Program-made: the position numbers and the translations under genes
Origin: Streptomyces sp. SID12501
GTDB taxonomy: Bacteria; Actinomycetota; Actinomycetes; Streptomycetales; Streptomycetaceae
Length of the DNA stretch: 64,000 bases
Assembly: GCF_010550245.1 (NCBI RefSeq)
Contig: NZ_JAAGLU010000005.1
Span: 248,001-312,000, forward strand
Direction of reading: 5' to 3'
The notes under the pieces: generated by a model
Told to the model about the DNA's origin: nothing
Seen by the model: only the letters and a program-made list of their open reading frames with translations
The model's database searches: none
Shown: in pieces, positions 1-8,608 of the stretch
Numbering within the stretch: the stretch's first letter is position 1
Layout of the letters: the number at the start of each line of letters is the position of its first letter

Positions 1-718
1 CGAGCGTGGCCCGCGCGGTGTCCCGCACCCGCCACACCACGAGGACGACGACCCGCAGCGCGACCCCGTTCGCGTCGGCCGCCGGCATCGGCTCGCCGCG
101 CCAGTGCCGCAGCCGTACGTCGACCCGGGCGCGCAGGAGAAGCGGATTGACCCACAGCAGGCCGGTGCGCCGGACCGTCCCCCGGTAGCGGCCGAACAGG
201 CCGAGCACCCAGGCCCGTCCGGTCCGCCCGCGCGCCAGTCCGCCGAAGCCGAACAGCCCGAGGGCGCCCGCTCCTGCGTACGCCGCCCACTGGGCCGGGC
301 CCAGACCGGCGCCCGCGTACGCCGTCGGCAGTCGCAGCGCCTCCACCGCGAGGAGCGGCAGCACGCCCGCCCACCAGGAGGTGAGCACGCCCCCGGCCAT
401 CCCGGTGGCACCGGCGAGCACGCCCACCGCGCCGGGCAGCACCCGCGCCGGGCGCTCCACCAGGTCGGGGTCGACCGTCAAAACCGCCGGGCGCGGCGTC
501 GCCGGTGCGGGTCTGCGGATGCGCGGCTGCTCGCCCGTACCCTGCCTGCGCCCCACGACGGCGGGCCGCAGCGGCACCGACACCGGGTCGGGTTCGTCGC
601 GGAACAGCAGGTGGACGGGGATCTCGGTGGTCGCCTCGTTCTGGATGAGCCGGGCGGGCCGGGGGCCACTGTCCGGGGGTCCCTCGGGCTCAGGTGTGTG
701 TTCGGTCGTCGTACTCAT
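1..718 (-). CDS. SPFH (band 7) domain protein, 3' end outside window
   Basis: The gene reads leftward off the window edge, so about the first 239 residues are visible. The start is the ATG at 716-718. An N-terminal Pro/Glu-rich tail includes IQNEATTEIPVHLLFRDEP, followed by hydrophobic stretches around residues 120-175 and then WVNPLLLRARVDVRLRHWRG and EPMPAADANGVALRVVVLVV, which is the beginning of a prohibitin/flotillin-like SPFH domain. Such proteins form membrane-bound oligomers, often in ordered membrane microdomains. The catalytic or partner context is outside the window. The family call rests on the domain start only, but this N-terminus resembles the long Streptomyces SPFH proteins. 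Confidence 0.75.
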   Translation of the reverse strand, partial: MSTTTEHTPEPEGPPDSGPRPARLIQNEATTEIPVHLLFRDEPDPVSVPLRPAVVGRRQGTGEQPRIRRPAPATPRPAVLTVDPDLVERPARVLPGAVGVLAGATGMAGGVLTSWWAGVLPLLAVEALRLPTAYAGAGLGPAQWAAYAGAGALGLFGFGGLARGRTGRAWVLGLFGRYRGTVRRTGLLWVNPLLLRARVDVRLRHWRGEPMPAADANGVALRVVVLVVWRVRDTARATL

Positions 719-820
719 TTGTGCCTCCAGCCTCCGCGCCAGATGCGTTCATACCTGTGTTCGTACGTGCGTTCATTCGCGTGCGCGTGCATGCATTCGT
801 GCGTACGTTCCGTTCGTGGG

Positions 821-2257
821 TTACGAGGAGAAGAGGCGGCGCCAGGTCTCCGGGCCCGGGTAGCCGTCGGCCGCGCCGCCCCGCCAGCCCTGGGCGCGCT
901 GGAAGGCCTGCACCGCACGGCGGTCCGCCTCGTTCCAGCGCGAGTCGGGCCGGGTCGTGTAGTACCGCCCGAACCCCTTCTTCACCAGCTGCTCTCCGAG
1001 CTGGGTGACGTACGGGCTGCTGGAGCCCGGCCGGAACAGGCCACGTCCGGGGAACGCGGGGACCGCTGTGCCGGTGGAGGGTGGACCGGCGGCGCCGGGG
1101 ACCGTTCCGGGGGTGGTTACCGGGGCTGTTCCGGGGTCGCTCCCGGCCGCCGGACCTTCCGGCTCGACCCCGGCCCCGATGTCGTTGCCCGTCCCGGTCA
1201 CCAGCAGTGCCCAGGTGCGCGGGCCCGGCAGTCCGTCCGCCGCCGTGCCCTGCCAGCCCTGGGCCTGCTGGAACGCCCGGGTCGCCCTGCGGTCCGCGTC
1301 CGACCAGCGCGGGCCTGGGCCCGAGGTGTAGTAGCGGGCACCGCCGCGCTCCACGAGCATCCGGCCGAGCCGGGTTACGTACTTGTTGCTGGCGCCGGTA
1401 CCGAAGTACGTCCGCCCCGGGAACCGGGCCGCGGTGTCCGGGGAGGCGCCGGGCGCCGAGTCCACCGTGCCCTCCGGGTCGTCGGCACCATCCGTGTCGC
1501 CCGGGTCCGAGGTGCCGCCCGTGTTCGCGGCGAGGCCCTTGTAGCGGTAGGCCTGATAGCGGTCCGAGTGGCTCCAGTAGGAAAGCGGGGTGGCCTGCCT
1601 GCGGGCGTGCGGGCGGGTCTCCTCGTAGGCGATGTAATAGGTGTGCGTGTAGTCCGTCCAGCCGCCGAAAATGACAACGTGCGAGCCCTTCTCCGGGTCC
1701 GACGGATTGTGGAACAGGAGAATGTCGCCAGGCTGCAGATCCTCCTTGGGAATGCGTACGCCGTACTTGTCGAGGCTGCCCGTCCATTCGTTCCCGGCGA
1801 GGTTCCAGGCCATGGAGACGAAGCCCGAGCAGTCCTGCCGGTAACCGTCTCCCCAATAGGTGCCCATGCTGTACGGCACCCGCGCGGCGACCCAGGTCCT
1901 GGCCCGGTTGATGATCTCCGCCCGGGTGGTCGTCCGGAGCTTGTCCAACGCCGGTTTTCCGGCCGGGCCGTGCAGTGGAGCCTTGCCGCCCTGCGGGGTG
2001 TCGGGCTCGTCACCTGCGGGTACGCCCGGACGGTGAGGGGCCTGCGGGGCGGCGGCGGCCGGCAGGGCGTGCCCGGCGCCGAGCACCGTCGAGGCCGTCG
2101 CGGCTACGACGAAGGTCCGCCGGACCGCCGTACGGGCGGGTCCCGGGCCCGTTCCCGACACCGGTCCGGAATACGGTGCGGCCCGTCGCCGGTGAACACA
2201 TCCGGGGCATTCGCAGTCGCTCGCGGGATCGAATTCCTCGAATACCGGAGTCGCCAT
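821..2257 (-). CDS. Secreted NlpC/P60 peptidoglycan hydrolase with two C-terminal peptidoglycan-binding repeats
   Basis: 478 residues. The ATG at 2255-2257 is chosen over in-frame upstream codons because GAGAGGA lies 6 bases before it. The N-terminus has a short Cys-rich head (SDCECPGC), then a twin-arginine-like signal around residues 46-70 (VRRTFVVAA ending in an Ala-rich cleavage region). The NlpC/P60-type domain follows, with the nucleophile in QDCSGFV (C143) and the histidine in GSHVVIFGGW (H193). Two homologous 70-residue modules (about 281-352 and 404-476) share AFQxAQGW and DGxPGPxTW, a peptidoglycan-binding layout. It probably cleaves peptide stems in the wall. Stop is at 821. The Cys-rich head before the signal is unusual and could be a metal or redox site, though that is inference. 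Confidence 0.85.
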   Translation of the reverse strand: MATPVFEEFDPASDCECPGCVHRRRAAPYSGPVSGTGPGPARTAVRRTFVVAATASTVLGAGHALPAAAAPQAPHRPGVPAGDEPDTPQGGKAPLHGPAGKPALDKLRTTTRAEIINRARTWVAARVPYSMGTYWGDGYRQDCSGFVSMAWNLAGNEWTGSLDKYGVRIPKEDLQPGDILLFHNPSDPEKGSHVVIFGGWTDYTHTYYIAYEETRPHARRQATPLSYWSHSDRYQAYRYKGLAANTGGTSDPGDTDGADDPEGTVDSAPGASPDTAARFPGRTYFGTGASNKYVTRLGRMLVERGGARYYTSGPGPRWSDADRRATRAFQQAQGWQGTAADGLPGPRTWALLVTGTGNDIGAGVEPEGPAAGSDPGTAPVTTPGTVPGAAGPPSTGTAVPAFPGRGLFRPGSSSPYVTQLGEQLVKKGFGRYYTTRPDSRWNEADRRAVQAFQRAQGWRGGAADGYPGPETWRRLFSS

Positions 2258-2438
2258 ACGATTCCTCTCACGTCCCAGGCGATGACTTGCACGCTTCTGC
2301 ACCCTCGCAGTTTCTCAACTGTCACCCGCTGTCGCATGTTGACGGTCCGAATGATGTACAGCCGCCGTTCAGCCGGGCGCGGACCTCGGGCGGTCCGGAC
2401 CACTCATCGGGGTCGGGTACAGTTGTCCGCGTCACCGC

Positions 2439-2512
2439 GCGCCGCTAGCTCAGTTGGTTAGAGCAGCTGACTCTTAATCAGCGGGTCCGGGGTTCGAGTC
2501 CCTGGCGGCGCA
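2439..2512 (+). tRNA. tRNA-Lys (anticodon CTT)
   Basis: A full cloverleaf can be drawn. The acceptor arms are GCGCCGC (2439-2445) and GCGGCGC (2505-2511) with discriminator A2512. The D arm holds the AGTTGGTTA loop. The anticodon stem GCTGA/TCAGC encloses loop CTCTTAA with anticodon CTT, and the T arm contains GGTTCGAGTCC. CCA is not encoded. A TACAGT hexamer at 2418-2423 is a plausible -10 box. A strong hairpin terminator follows 8 bases downstream. tRNA genes are common integration sites, but no repeat of this 3' end was seen elsewhere in the window. Confidence 0.98.
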
Positions 2513-2520
2513 CAGACACA

Positions 2521-2554
2521 CAACAGGCCCTCCGCTGAAGCGGGGGGCCTGTTG
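2521..2554 (+). terminator. Hairpin terminator of tRNA-Lys
   Basis: A 15-bp stem with one G-U pair (arms 2521-2535 and 2540-2554, 4-base TGAA loop) begins 9 bases after the tRNA. Confidence 0.85.
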
Positions 2555-2974
2555 ACGTACACACCGTAAGCACCCTGTAAGCACTCCGGAACCATCCGTG
2601 CACAAACGGTCCCAGTTGCACCAATCGGGATCAACAGCCGTCACAATGAGCGCGTATGACCGGTAAACACCGTGTTTCGCATCTTGCGATCATGCTGAGC
2701 GGCGTAGAACCCTGGGCGGCAAGATGCTGCGGATACGCAGCCATCGGGGGCGGACCGGTTGCGTCGGCACGGGGATGGGGCCCCGTTCATGAACGGATGC
2801 CGAGGGGGGCATCCTGCAACCGGAAGGGCACTCTTCCATGTCTATAGAGTGTGGATTATGGATGACGTGGGGGCAGTGCTCCATTACTGATGCGTCTGTG
2901 ACGGCCGAGGGGGGCCCAGCAGACGCATAAAGAACCGACAAACACGCGGCTGTCCGCGTGTGGGGGGACGACTC
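2555..2974 (+). promoter_or_regulatory. Leader region of the cslA-glxA operon with consecutive hairpins
   Basis: No gene is seen in this 420-base stretch. Between 2770 and 2837 several stem-loops follow each other: CGGGG/CCCCG (from 2770), the palindrome CGTTCATGAACG (2784-2795), GGATGCC/GGCATCC (2795-2801 with 2808-2814) and GGAAG/CTTCC (2822-2826 with 2833-2837). This could be a structured 5' leader or protein-binding region of the cslA transcript. No known riboswitch consensus was recognised. The cslA ribosome site GGGGGGA lies at 2962-2968. Confidence 0.4.
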
Positions 2975-5017
2975 ATGACGTCGACGCCGACGGGCGCCCG
3001 GCATAACTTCGACTCATCACAGACGGCCCAGCTCAGGCTGCCGTCGAACCGGACCGGCGGCTTCCGCCGGATCAAGAAGAGCCTGCCGAAGTACGACTAC
3101 GAGCACTACAGCCGGCTGGCCGGACCCCTCACACAGCCCGACCCGACCAAGCCGTACACGGTCAAGTACCGGTCGCTGCTCTCGCAGGAACCGCACCGCC
3201 TACGGGCCGCGCTGATGCTGGGTGCGGCTCCGCTGCTCTCCATCGTCCTGCTCGTCTGGCTGCTCCAGCCCGCGCACTGGACGGAACGCGACTACCCGGC
3301 CTTCGACTTCCTGCCGGCGCTCGACATCGTGATGCTTGTCTCGATCGGTCTGATCGAGCTGTTCCGCTGCCTGAACGTGCTGTCGAACGCGCACGCCACG
3401 CTGGTCGCCCGCGACCCGATCCCGGTGGTGCCCGAGACCGGCACGAGAGTGGCCTTCCTCACGTCCTTCGTGCCCGGCAAGGAACCGCTGGACATGGTGA
3501 CGAAGACGCTCGAAGCCGCGGTGAGAATCCGGCATCGCGGCCTCATGCATGTCTGGCTGCTGGACGAGGGCGACGACGCCGACGTGAAGGCGGTCTGCGC
3601 CCGCCTGGGTGTGCACCACTTCTCCCGCAAGGGCATCGCGAAGTGGAACCAGCCCACAGGCCCGCACCGCGCCAAGACCAAGCACGGCAACTACAACGCC
3701 TGGCTCGACGCGCACGGCGGCGACTACGACTTCTTCGCCTCCGTCGACACCGACCACGTGCCGCTGCCCAACTACCTGGAGCGGATGCTCGGCTTCTTCC
3801 GGGACCCGAACATCGGCTTCGTCATCGGCCCGCAGGTGTACGGGAACTACGACAACTTCGTCACCAAGGCCGCCGAGTCGCAGCAGTTCCTCTTCCACGC
3901 GCTGATCCAGCGCGCCGGCAACGCCTACGGCTCGCCGATGTTCGTGGGGACCAGCAACGCCGTACGCATCAGCACGCTGAAGCAGATCGGCGGACTGTAC
4001 GACTCGATCACCGAGGACATGGCGACCGGCTTCGAGATCCACCGCCACAAGAACCCGGCGACCGGGAAGAAGTGGCGCTCGGTCTACACCCCGGACGTGC
4101 TCGCGGTCGGTGAGGGCCCCAGCGCCTGGACGGACTTCTTCACCCAGCAGATGCGCTGGTCACGGGGCACGTACGAGACGATCCTCAAGCAGTACTGGAA
4201 GGGCTTCTACTCGCTGCCGCCGAGCAAGCTCTTCAACTACACGATGATGATCATCTTCTACCCGATGTCCGCCCTCAACTGGATCCTGGCGGCGCTGAGT
4301 TGCGCGCTGTTCCTGGGCCTGGGCGCCTCGGGTGTGAACATCGACCCGACCGTGTGGCTGATGCTCTACGGCAACGCCTCGGCGCTGCAGATCGGCCTGT
4401 ACATCTGGAACCGCCGGCACAATGTCTCCCCGCACGAGCCCGAGGGCTCCGGCGGTGTGGCGGGCATGGTCATGTCGGCGCTGTCCGCGCCGCTCTACGC
4501 GAAGGCCCTGATCGACTCGGCGCTGCGGCGCAAGAGCAAGTTCGTGGTCACGCCCAAGGGCGACTCGGCGAGCCCGGACCGCTGGTTCGGAACCTTCCGC
4601 TACCACTGGTACTTCATCCTGATCTTCGGCGGCTCGATCGCGGCCGGTTTCGTCTTCGGGCACGTGCACCCCGCGATGGTCATCTGGGCGACGTTCGCCA
4701 CGGCGATCACCGCGACGCCGATGGTCGTCTGGCGGCTCATGCTGCGCCAGGAGAAGAAGAAGCTCGCCGCCGGACCGGCCGAACCGCAGGACGCCGCGCC
4801 CACGCCGCAGCCGTTCGTACCGGCCCAGCCGACGTCACAGGCGCCACACGCCCCGCACACATCGCACGCCCCACACGCCCCCCACTCCACCCACGCGCCG
4901 CAGCACAAGCCCCAATGGGCCGCATCCGGCGGGACGGGCGGGGGCAGCGTAGGGGGCGAGGGCAACGACCAGACCATGCAGATCGCCCTTGGTGGACTTG
5001 GGGGACGTAAGGAATGA
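2975..5017 (+). CDS. cslA: CslA, cellulose-synthase-like family 2 glycosyltransferase
   Basis: 680 residues. The ATG at 2975 sits 6 bases after GGGGGGA. A GTG at 2960 is in frame but has no site. The order is a cytosolic N-terminus, two membrane segments (about 80-100 and 115-135), the processive GT2 domain with DTDH (about 258-261), TED (346-348) and the QQMRW signature (391-395), then several C-terminal membrane segments and a cytosolic tail. In Streptomyces, CslA makes a beta-glucan at hyphal tips and acts with the copper oxidase GlxA and a beta-glucanase. The gene overlaps glxA by 4 bases, so translation is coupled. The tail between about 620 and 645 contains seven histidines, six of them exactly every third residue, an oddity in a copper-dependent pathway. 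Confidence 0.95.
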   Translation: MTSTPTGARHNFDSSQTAQLRLPSNRTGGFRRIKKSLPKYDYEHYSRLAGPLTQPDPTKPYTVKYRSLLSQEPHRLRAALMLGAAPLLSIVLLVWLLQPAHWTERDYPAFDFLPALDIVMLVSIGLIELFRCLNVLSNAHATLVARDPIPVVPETGTRVAFLTSFVPGKEPLDMVTKTLEAAVRIRHRGLMHVWLLDEGDDADVKAVCARLGVHHFSRKGIAKWNQPTGPHRAKTKHGNYNAWLDAHGGDYDFFASVDTDHVPLPNYLERMLGFFRDPNIGFVIGPQVYGNYDNFVTKAAESQQFLFHALIQRAGNAYGSPMFVGTSNAVRISTLKQIGGLYDSITEDMATGFEIHRHKNPATGKKWRSVYTPDVLAVGEGPSAWTDFFTQQMRWSRGTYETILKQYWKGFYSLPPSKLFNYTMMIIFYPMSALNWILAALSCALFLGLGASGVNIDPTVWLMLYGNASALQIGLYIWNRRHNVSPHEPEGSGGVAGMVMSALSAPLYAKALIDSALRRKSKFVVTPKGDSASPDRWFGTFRYHWYFILIFGGSIAAGFVFGHVHPAMVIWATFATAITATPMVVWRLMLRQEKKKLAAGPAEPQDAAPTPQPFVPAQPTSQAPHAPHTSHAPHAPHSTHAPQHKPQWAASGGTGGGSVGGEGNDQTMQIALGGLGGRKE

Positions 5018-6951
5018 CAGACCGTGCAGGCCGCCGCCGCGCCCGTCGACTCGCGATAGGCACGGCGGTGGTCCTCGCGTTGGCGGGGATGAACGGGCCG
5101 TGGGTGTACCGCTTCAGTACCGAGAAGTACCACGACTACAAGATCAACAGACCGGAGTACAAGGCCGACAACGGCAAGTGGGAGGTGGTGAACTTCCCGG
5201 AGAAGTACCGGCAGAACACCATCCACGCGGCCCTGCTGCACACCGGCAAGGTCCTCCTTGTCGCGGGCTCCGGCAACAACGCGGACAACTTCGACGCGAA
5301 GAAGTTCGACACCCGCATCTGGGACCCGGTCAAGGGCACGATCAAGAAGATCCCGACGCCCGCCGACCTGTTCTGCACCGGCCACACGCAGCTCGCCAAC
5401 GGCAACCTGCTGATCGCGGGCGGCACGAAGCGGTACGAGAAGCTGAAGGGTGACGTCACCAAGGCGGGCGGCCTGATGGTCGTCCACAACGAGAACCCGG
5501 ACAAGCCGATCACCCTGCCCGCGGGCACCAAGTTCACCGGCAAGGAGACCGGCAAGACGTTCGTGTCGAAGGACCCGGTCGTCGTGGAGCGCGCGACGAA
5601 GGTCTTCGACAAGACGACGGGCGTCTTCCTGCGCAACGATCCGGGGCTCGGCCGGATCTACGTCGAGGCGCAGAAGAAGGGCTCCAAGTACGAGACCGGC
5701 ACGCAGGACAACTACCGCGTGCAGGGCCTGTCGGGCGCCGACTCCCGCAACACGTACGGCATCGCCGAGAAGCTCGCCCTGGACAAGAAGGACTTCCAGG
5801 GCATCCGGAACGCCTACGAGTTCGACCCGGTCGCCGAGAAGTACATCAAGGTCGACCCGATGAACGAGGCCCGCTGGTACCCCACGCTCACCACCATGTC
5901 GGACGGCAAGATCCTCAGCCTCTCCGGCCTGGACGACATCGGCCAGCTGGTGCCGGGCAAGAACGAGGTGTACGACCCGAAGACCAAGAAGTGGACGTAC
6001 ACGACCCATACGCGGCAGTTCCCGACGTACCCGGCGATCTCGCTGATGCAGAACGGCGAGATGTTCTACTCGGGCGCGAACGCGGGCTACGGCCCCGACG
6101 ACGTCGGCCGTGACCCGGGCGTCTGGGACGTGGCGACCGACAAGTTCACCAAGCTGAAGGGTCTGGGCGACCCGAACATGCTGGAGACCGCCGGCACGGT
6201 GCTGCTGCCGCCGGCGCAGGACGAGAAGTACATGGTGATCGGCGGGGGCGGGGTGGGCGAGTCGAAGTTGTCGAGCAAGAAGACGCGCCTGATCGACCTC
6301 CTGGCTGCCGACCCGAAGTTCACGGACGGCCCGTCCCTGGAGAAGGGCACGCGCTACCCGCAGTACTCGATCCTGCCCGACGACACGGTCATGATCTCGG
6401 GCGGCTCGGAGGACTACCGGGGCCGCGGCGCCTCCAACATCCTCCAGGCCCGTATGTACGACGCGAAGACCGGCAAGCTGAGGCGGGTCGCCGACCCGCT
6501 GGTGGGCCGGAACTACCACTCGGGCTCGATCCTGCTGCCCGACGGCCGTGTCATGTTCTTCGGCTCGGACTCGCTGTACGCGGACAAGGCCGACACCAAG
6601 CCGGGCAAGTTCGAGCAGCGCATCGAGATCTACACGCCGCCGTACCTGTACGGCGACGCGCAGCCCTCCTTGTCGGGGGGACCGCAGACGATCGCACGCG
6701 GCGGGTCGGGCACCTTCAAGTCCCAGCACGCGGCCACGATCAAGGCGGCCCGGCTGATCCGCCCGAGCGCCTCGACCCACGTCACGGACGTCGATCAGCG
6801 CTCCATCGCCCTCGACCTGAAGAAGACGAAGGACAGCATCACGGTGACGGTCCCGAAGAACCGGAACCTGGTGGAATCGGGCTGGTACATGCTCTTCGTG
6901 ACGGACGACCAGGGCACACCGAGCAAGGCTCAGTGGGTCAAGGTGCCTTGA
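5014..6951 (+). CDS. glxA: GlxA, galactose-oxidase-like mononuclear copper radical oxidase
   Basis: 645 residues. The ATG overlaps the cslA stop. A short N-terminal hydrophobic anchor (about 13-32) is followed by a kelch-type beta-propeller and the C-terminal galactose-oxidase-like domain. Active-site residues match the GlxA family: C121 in LFCTGH and Y289 in RWYPT form the expected thioether pair with W288 beside it, Y501-H502 lie in RNYHSG, and H589 is in STHVTD. GlxA oxidises a glycan made by CslA and is needed for tip glycan deposition and copper-dependent development in Streptomyces. Extracytoplasmic location is inferred from the anchor. Conservation of C121, W288 and Y289 makes this call secure. 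Confidence 0.95.
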   Translation: MTDRAGRRRARRLAIGTAVVLALAGMNGPWVYRFSTEKYHDYKINRPEYKADNGKWEVVNFPEKYRQNTIHAALLHTGKVLLVAGSGNNADNFDAKKFDTRIWDPVKGTIKKIPTPADLFCTGHTQLANGNLLIAGGTKRYEKLKGDVTKAGGLMVVHNENPDKPITLPAGTKFTGKETGKTFVSKDPVVVERATKVFDKTTGVFLRNDPGLGRIYVEAQKKGSKYETGTQDNYRVQGLSGADSRNTYGIAEKLALDKKDFQGIRNAYEFDPVAEKYIKVDPMNEARWYPTLTTMSDGKILSLSGLDDIGQLVPGKNEVYDPKTKKWTYTTHTRQFPTYPAISLMQNGEMFYSGANAGYGPDDVGRDPGVWDVATDKFTKLKGLGDPNMLETAGTVLLPPAQDEKYMVIGGGGVGESKLSSKKTRLIDLLAADPKFTDGPSLEKGTRYPQYSILPDDTVMISGGSEDYRGRGASNILQARMYDAKTGKLRRVADPLVGRNYHSGSILLPDGRVMFFGSDSLYADKADTKPGKFEQRIEIYTPPYLYGDAQPSLSGGPQTIARGGSGTFKSQHAATIKAARLIRPSASTHVTDVDQRSIALDLKKTKDSITVTVPKNRNLVESGWYMLFVTDDQGTPSKAQWVKVP

Positions 6952-6963
6952 CAGTCAACAAAC

Positions 6964-6993
6964 CCGGGCGCCCTTCCAAGGAAGGGCGCCCGG
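6964..6993. terminator. Bidirectional terminator between glxA and cslZ
   Basis: Perfect 14-bp inverted repeat, arms 6964-6977 and 6980-6993, located 12 bases after the glxA stop and between converging genes. Confidence 0.85.
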
Positions 6994-7001
6994 TCGTACC
7001 C

Positions 7002-7034
7002 AGGGGCGCGGGGAACTGCGCGACCAGCCACGTG
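7002..7034. repeat. Dispersed GC-rich Streptomyces intergenic repeat, short form (copy A)
   Basis: AGGGGCGCGGGGAACTGCGC followed by GACCAGCCACG. Other copies lie at 16208-16270, 58328-58390 and, inverted, 61943-61973. All sit at gene 3' ends. Confidence 0.7.
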
Positions 7035-7076
7035 CGACCCGCAGCCGACAACGCACAGAACCCCCCACCCTCGTAG

Positions 7077-8108
7077 TCACTTGCTCGCTTTCGCCAGCTT
7101 CAACGCATAAGAAGCCCACCACTGCCCGGCCTTCGGCCCCCCCTTGCACTCCCCGTCGGACTCCCCCGGCCGCTTGACCCACAGATACGCGTCGACGAGC
7201 GGATCGGCCGTCTTCACGGTCGGAGACTCCCCGAGCGCCCTCCCGGGAGGGTTGCACCAGTTCTCGTCGGCCTCGCCCCCGGTATAGGGCCCGTTCCCGT
7301 TACGGGACGTGTCCACCACGAAGTGCTTCCCGCCCACCTTCGCCGACAGCTCCTTGCCGTAGGCGATGGACTCGGCCGTCGAGTAGAAGTTGGACACGTT
7401 GACGGAGAACCCGTCGGCCTTCTCGATGCCCGCCCACTTGAGCGGCTCGAAGATCTGGTCGGGATGCGTCCACCCCGCGTTCCCCGCGTCCAGGTACACC
7501 TTCGTGTTCTTCAGCGCGGACAGCGTGTCGATCGCGCCGCTCAGCAGGTCGTACCGCTCCTCGTGGAACTCGTCCTGGGTGCAGCCGTCCACCAGGTGGA
7601 GGATCGCGTCCGGTTCCAGGACCACCGTGGCCGCACGGTCGCCGATGCCCTTGGCGACGCCGTCGATCCAGGCGCGGTAGCTGTCGCCGTCGGCGGCGCC
7701 TCCGCTGGAGTACTGGCCGCAGTCGCGGTGCGGGATGTTGTAGAGGACGAGGAGCGCGGAGCGGTCCGCCTTCTGCGCGGCCTCCGTGAAGCCGCGGGCC
7801 TCCGCCTCAGGGTTCTCCGGGCTGATCCACTCGCCGGTCGGCTGCTCGGCGATCTTCCGGATCTGCTCGGCGTCGGTGGTCTTGTCGTCCTTGACGTACG
7901 CGGCGACCTGTTCCGCCGCGGTGCCGTCCGGGTTCACCCAGAACGGGTTGGTCCCCTTGGGCTGCTGGGTGATCCGGGCTTCTGCCTCCTTGCCCGGCTC
8001 GTCGCCGTCCCCCTTGTCGGAGGACCCGGAACAACCGGTGAACAGCAGTGCCGCCCCCAGCACCGCCACAGACGCCCGCCCCCAGGTCGCCCCCTTACTG
8101 CCGAACAT
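7077..8108 (-). CDS. cslZ: Secreted glycoside hydrolase family 6 endoglucanase lipoprotein
   Basis: 343 residues. The start ATG at 8106-8108 follows AGGGGGAG. A lipoprotein signal ends in LLFTGC, so the protein is probably lipid-anchored. The GH6 fold is marked by ALLVLYNIPHRDCGQ, VVLEPDAI (catalytic-region aspartate), YLDAGNAGW, FSVNVSNF, DTSRNG, WCNPPGRALG and the C-terminal AYLWVKRPGESDGEC. It probably trims or releases the beta-glucan made by CslA. In Streptomyces the order cslA, glxA, cslZ is conserved, and here cslZ converges on glxA across a shared terminator. The symbol rests on this context plus family. Confidence 0.88.
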   Translation of the reverse strand: MFGSKGATWGRASVAVLGAALLFTGCSGSSDKGDGDEPGKEAEARITQQPKGTNPFWVNPDGTAAEQVAAYVKDDKTTDAEQIRKIAEQPTGEWISPENPEAEARGFTEAAQKADRSALLVLYNIPHRDCGQYSSGGAADGDSYRAWIDGVAKGIGDRAATVVLEPDAILHLVDGCTQDEFHEERYDLLSGAIDTLSALKNTKVYLDAGNAGWTHPDQIFEPLKWAGIEKADGFSVNVSNFYSTAESIAYGKELSAKVGGKHFVVDTSRNGNGPYTGGEADENWCNPPGRALGESPTVKTADPLVDAYLWVKRPGESDGECKGGPKAGQWWASYALKLAKASK

Positions 8109-8522
8109 CGAACTCCCCCTCGAATGCACTGTCCTGGTCCCCCTGGATTCAGTGTCGTAAGCCTCAATCCTGACATAGGTGGCCGGGCACCCACGAGGTC
8201 GCCGATGCCTTGTCGGTTACCTGTTACAGCGCGTTCGGGCGGGGTAGACGAGGGCCGGGAACCTTGAACGCCGGGGCCTGGACCGCGACACCGGAGCAGC
8301 TCGTAGAACTATCTACTACCTGCGTGGATAACACAGAGCCACTGGACCGGGACTTGGCGTCAACCTCCCTCTAGGCCTGGGCGCTCATCCGTTCTACAGT
8401 CGTCTCAGACGGCCCCAGCCCCCGGCCAACAGTTCACCGTCCGCAATCAGGGACGGGCACCGAACCTCCCGCGCCGGTCGCCGGGCTACTCCCGCAGCCC
8501 GTGTGCCCGCGGTCGAGGACCA
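8109..8522. other. Intergenic region upstream of cslZ
   Basis: No gene is supported here. It must contain the leftward cslZ promoter. A TAGAACTATCTACTA stretch near 8305-8319 is an AT-rich imperfect inverted repeat and a possible regulatory site. No further element was recognised. Confidence 0.3.
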
Positions 8523-8564
8523 GCCCGGTCGACGGCTCTGGGGGGAGCGGGTCGTCGACCGGGC
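8523..8564 (-). terminator. Hairpin downstream of the class F sortase gene
   Basis: 12-bp perfect stem, arms 8523-8534 and 8553-8564, about 45 bases past the sortase stop in its direction of transcription. Confidence 0.6.
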
Positions 8565-8608
8565 AGGTTGGGGCCATGGTGGGCGCACCCCCCGGGGAGG
8601 GAACGGGG

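Noticed and set aside
104..2461. Very long open frames on the strand opposite the NlpC/P60, GH30, cslA and glxA genes
   Set aside because: They are Arg/Pro/Ala-rich, have no recognisable domain, and mirror well-supported genes. This is the usual effect of high third-position GC.
2439..2512. tRNA-Lys as attachment site of an integrated element
   Set aside because: No second copy of the tRNA 3' end and no integrase beside it within the window.
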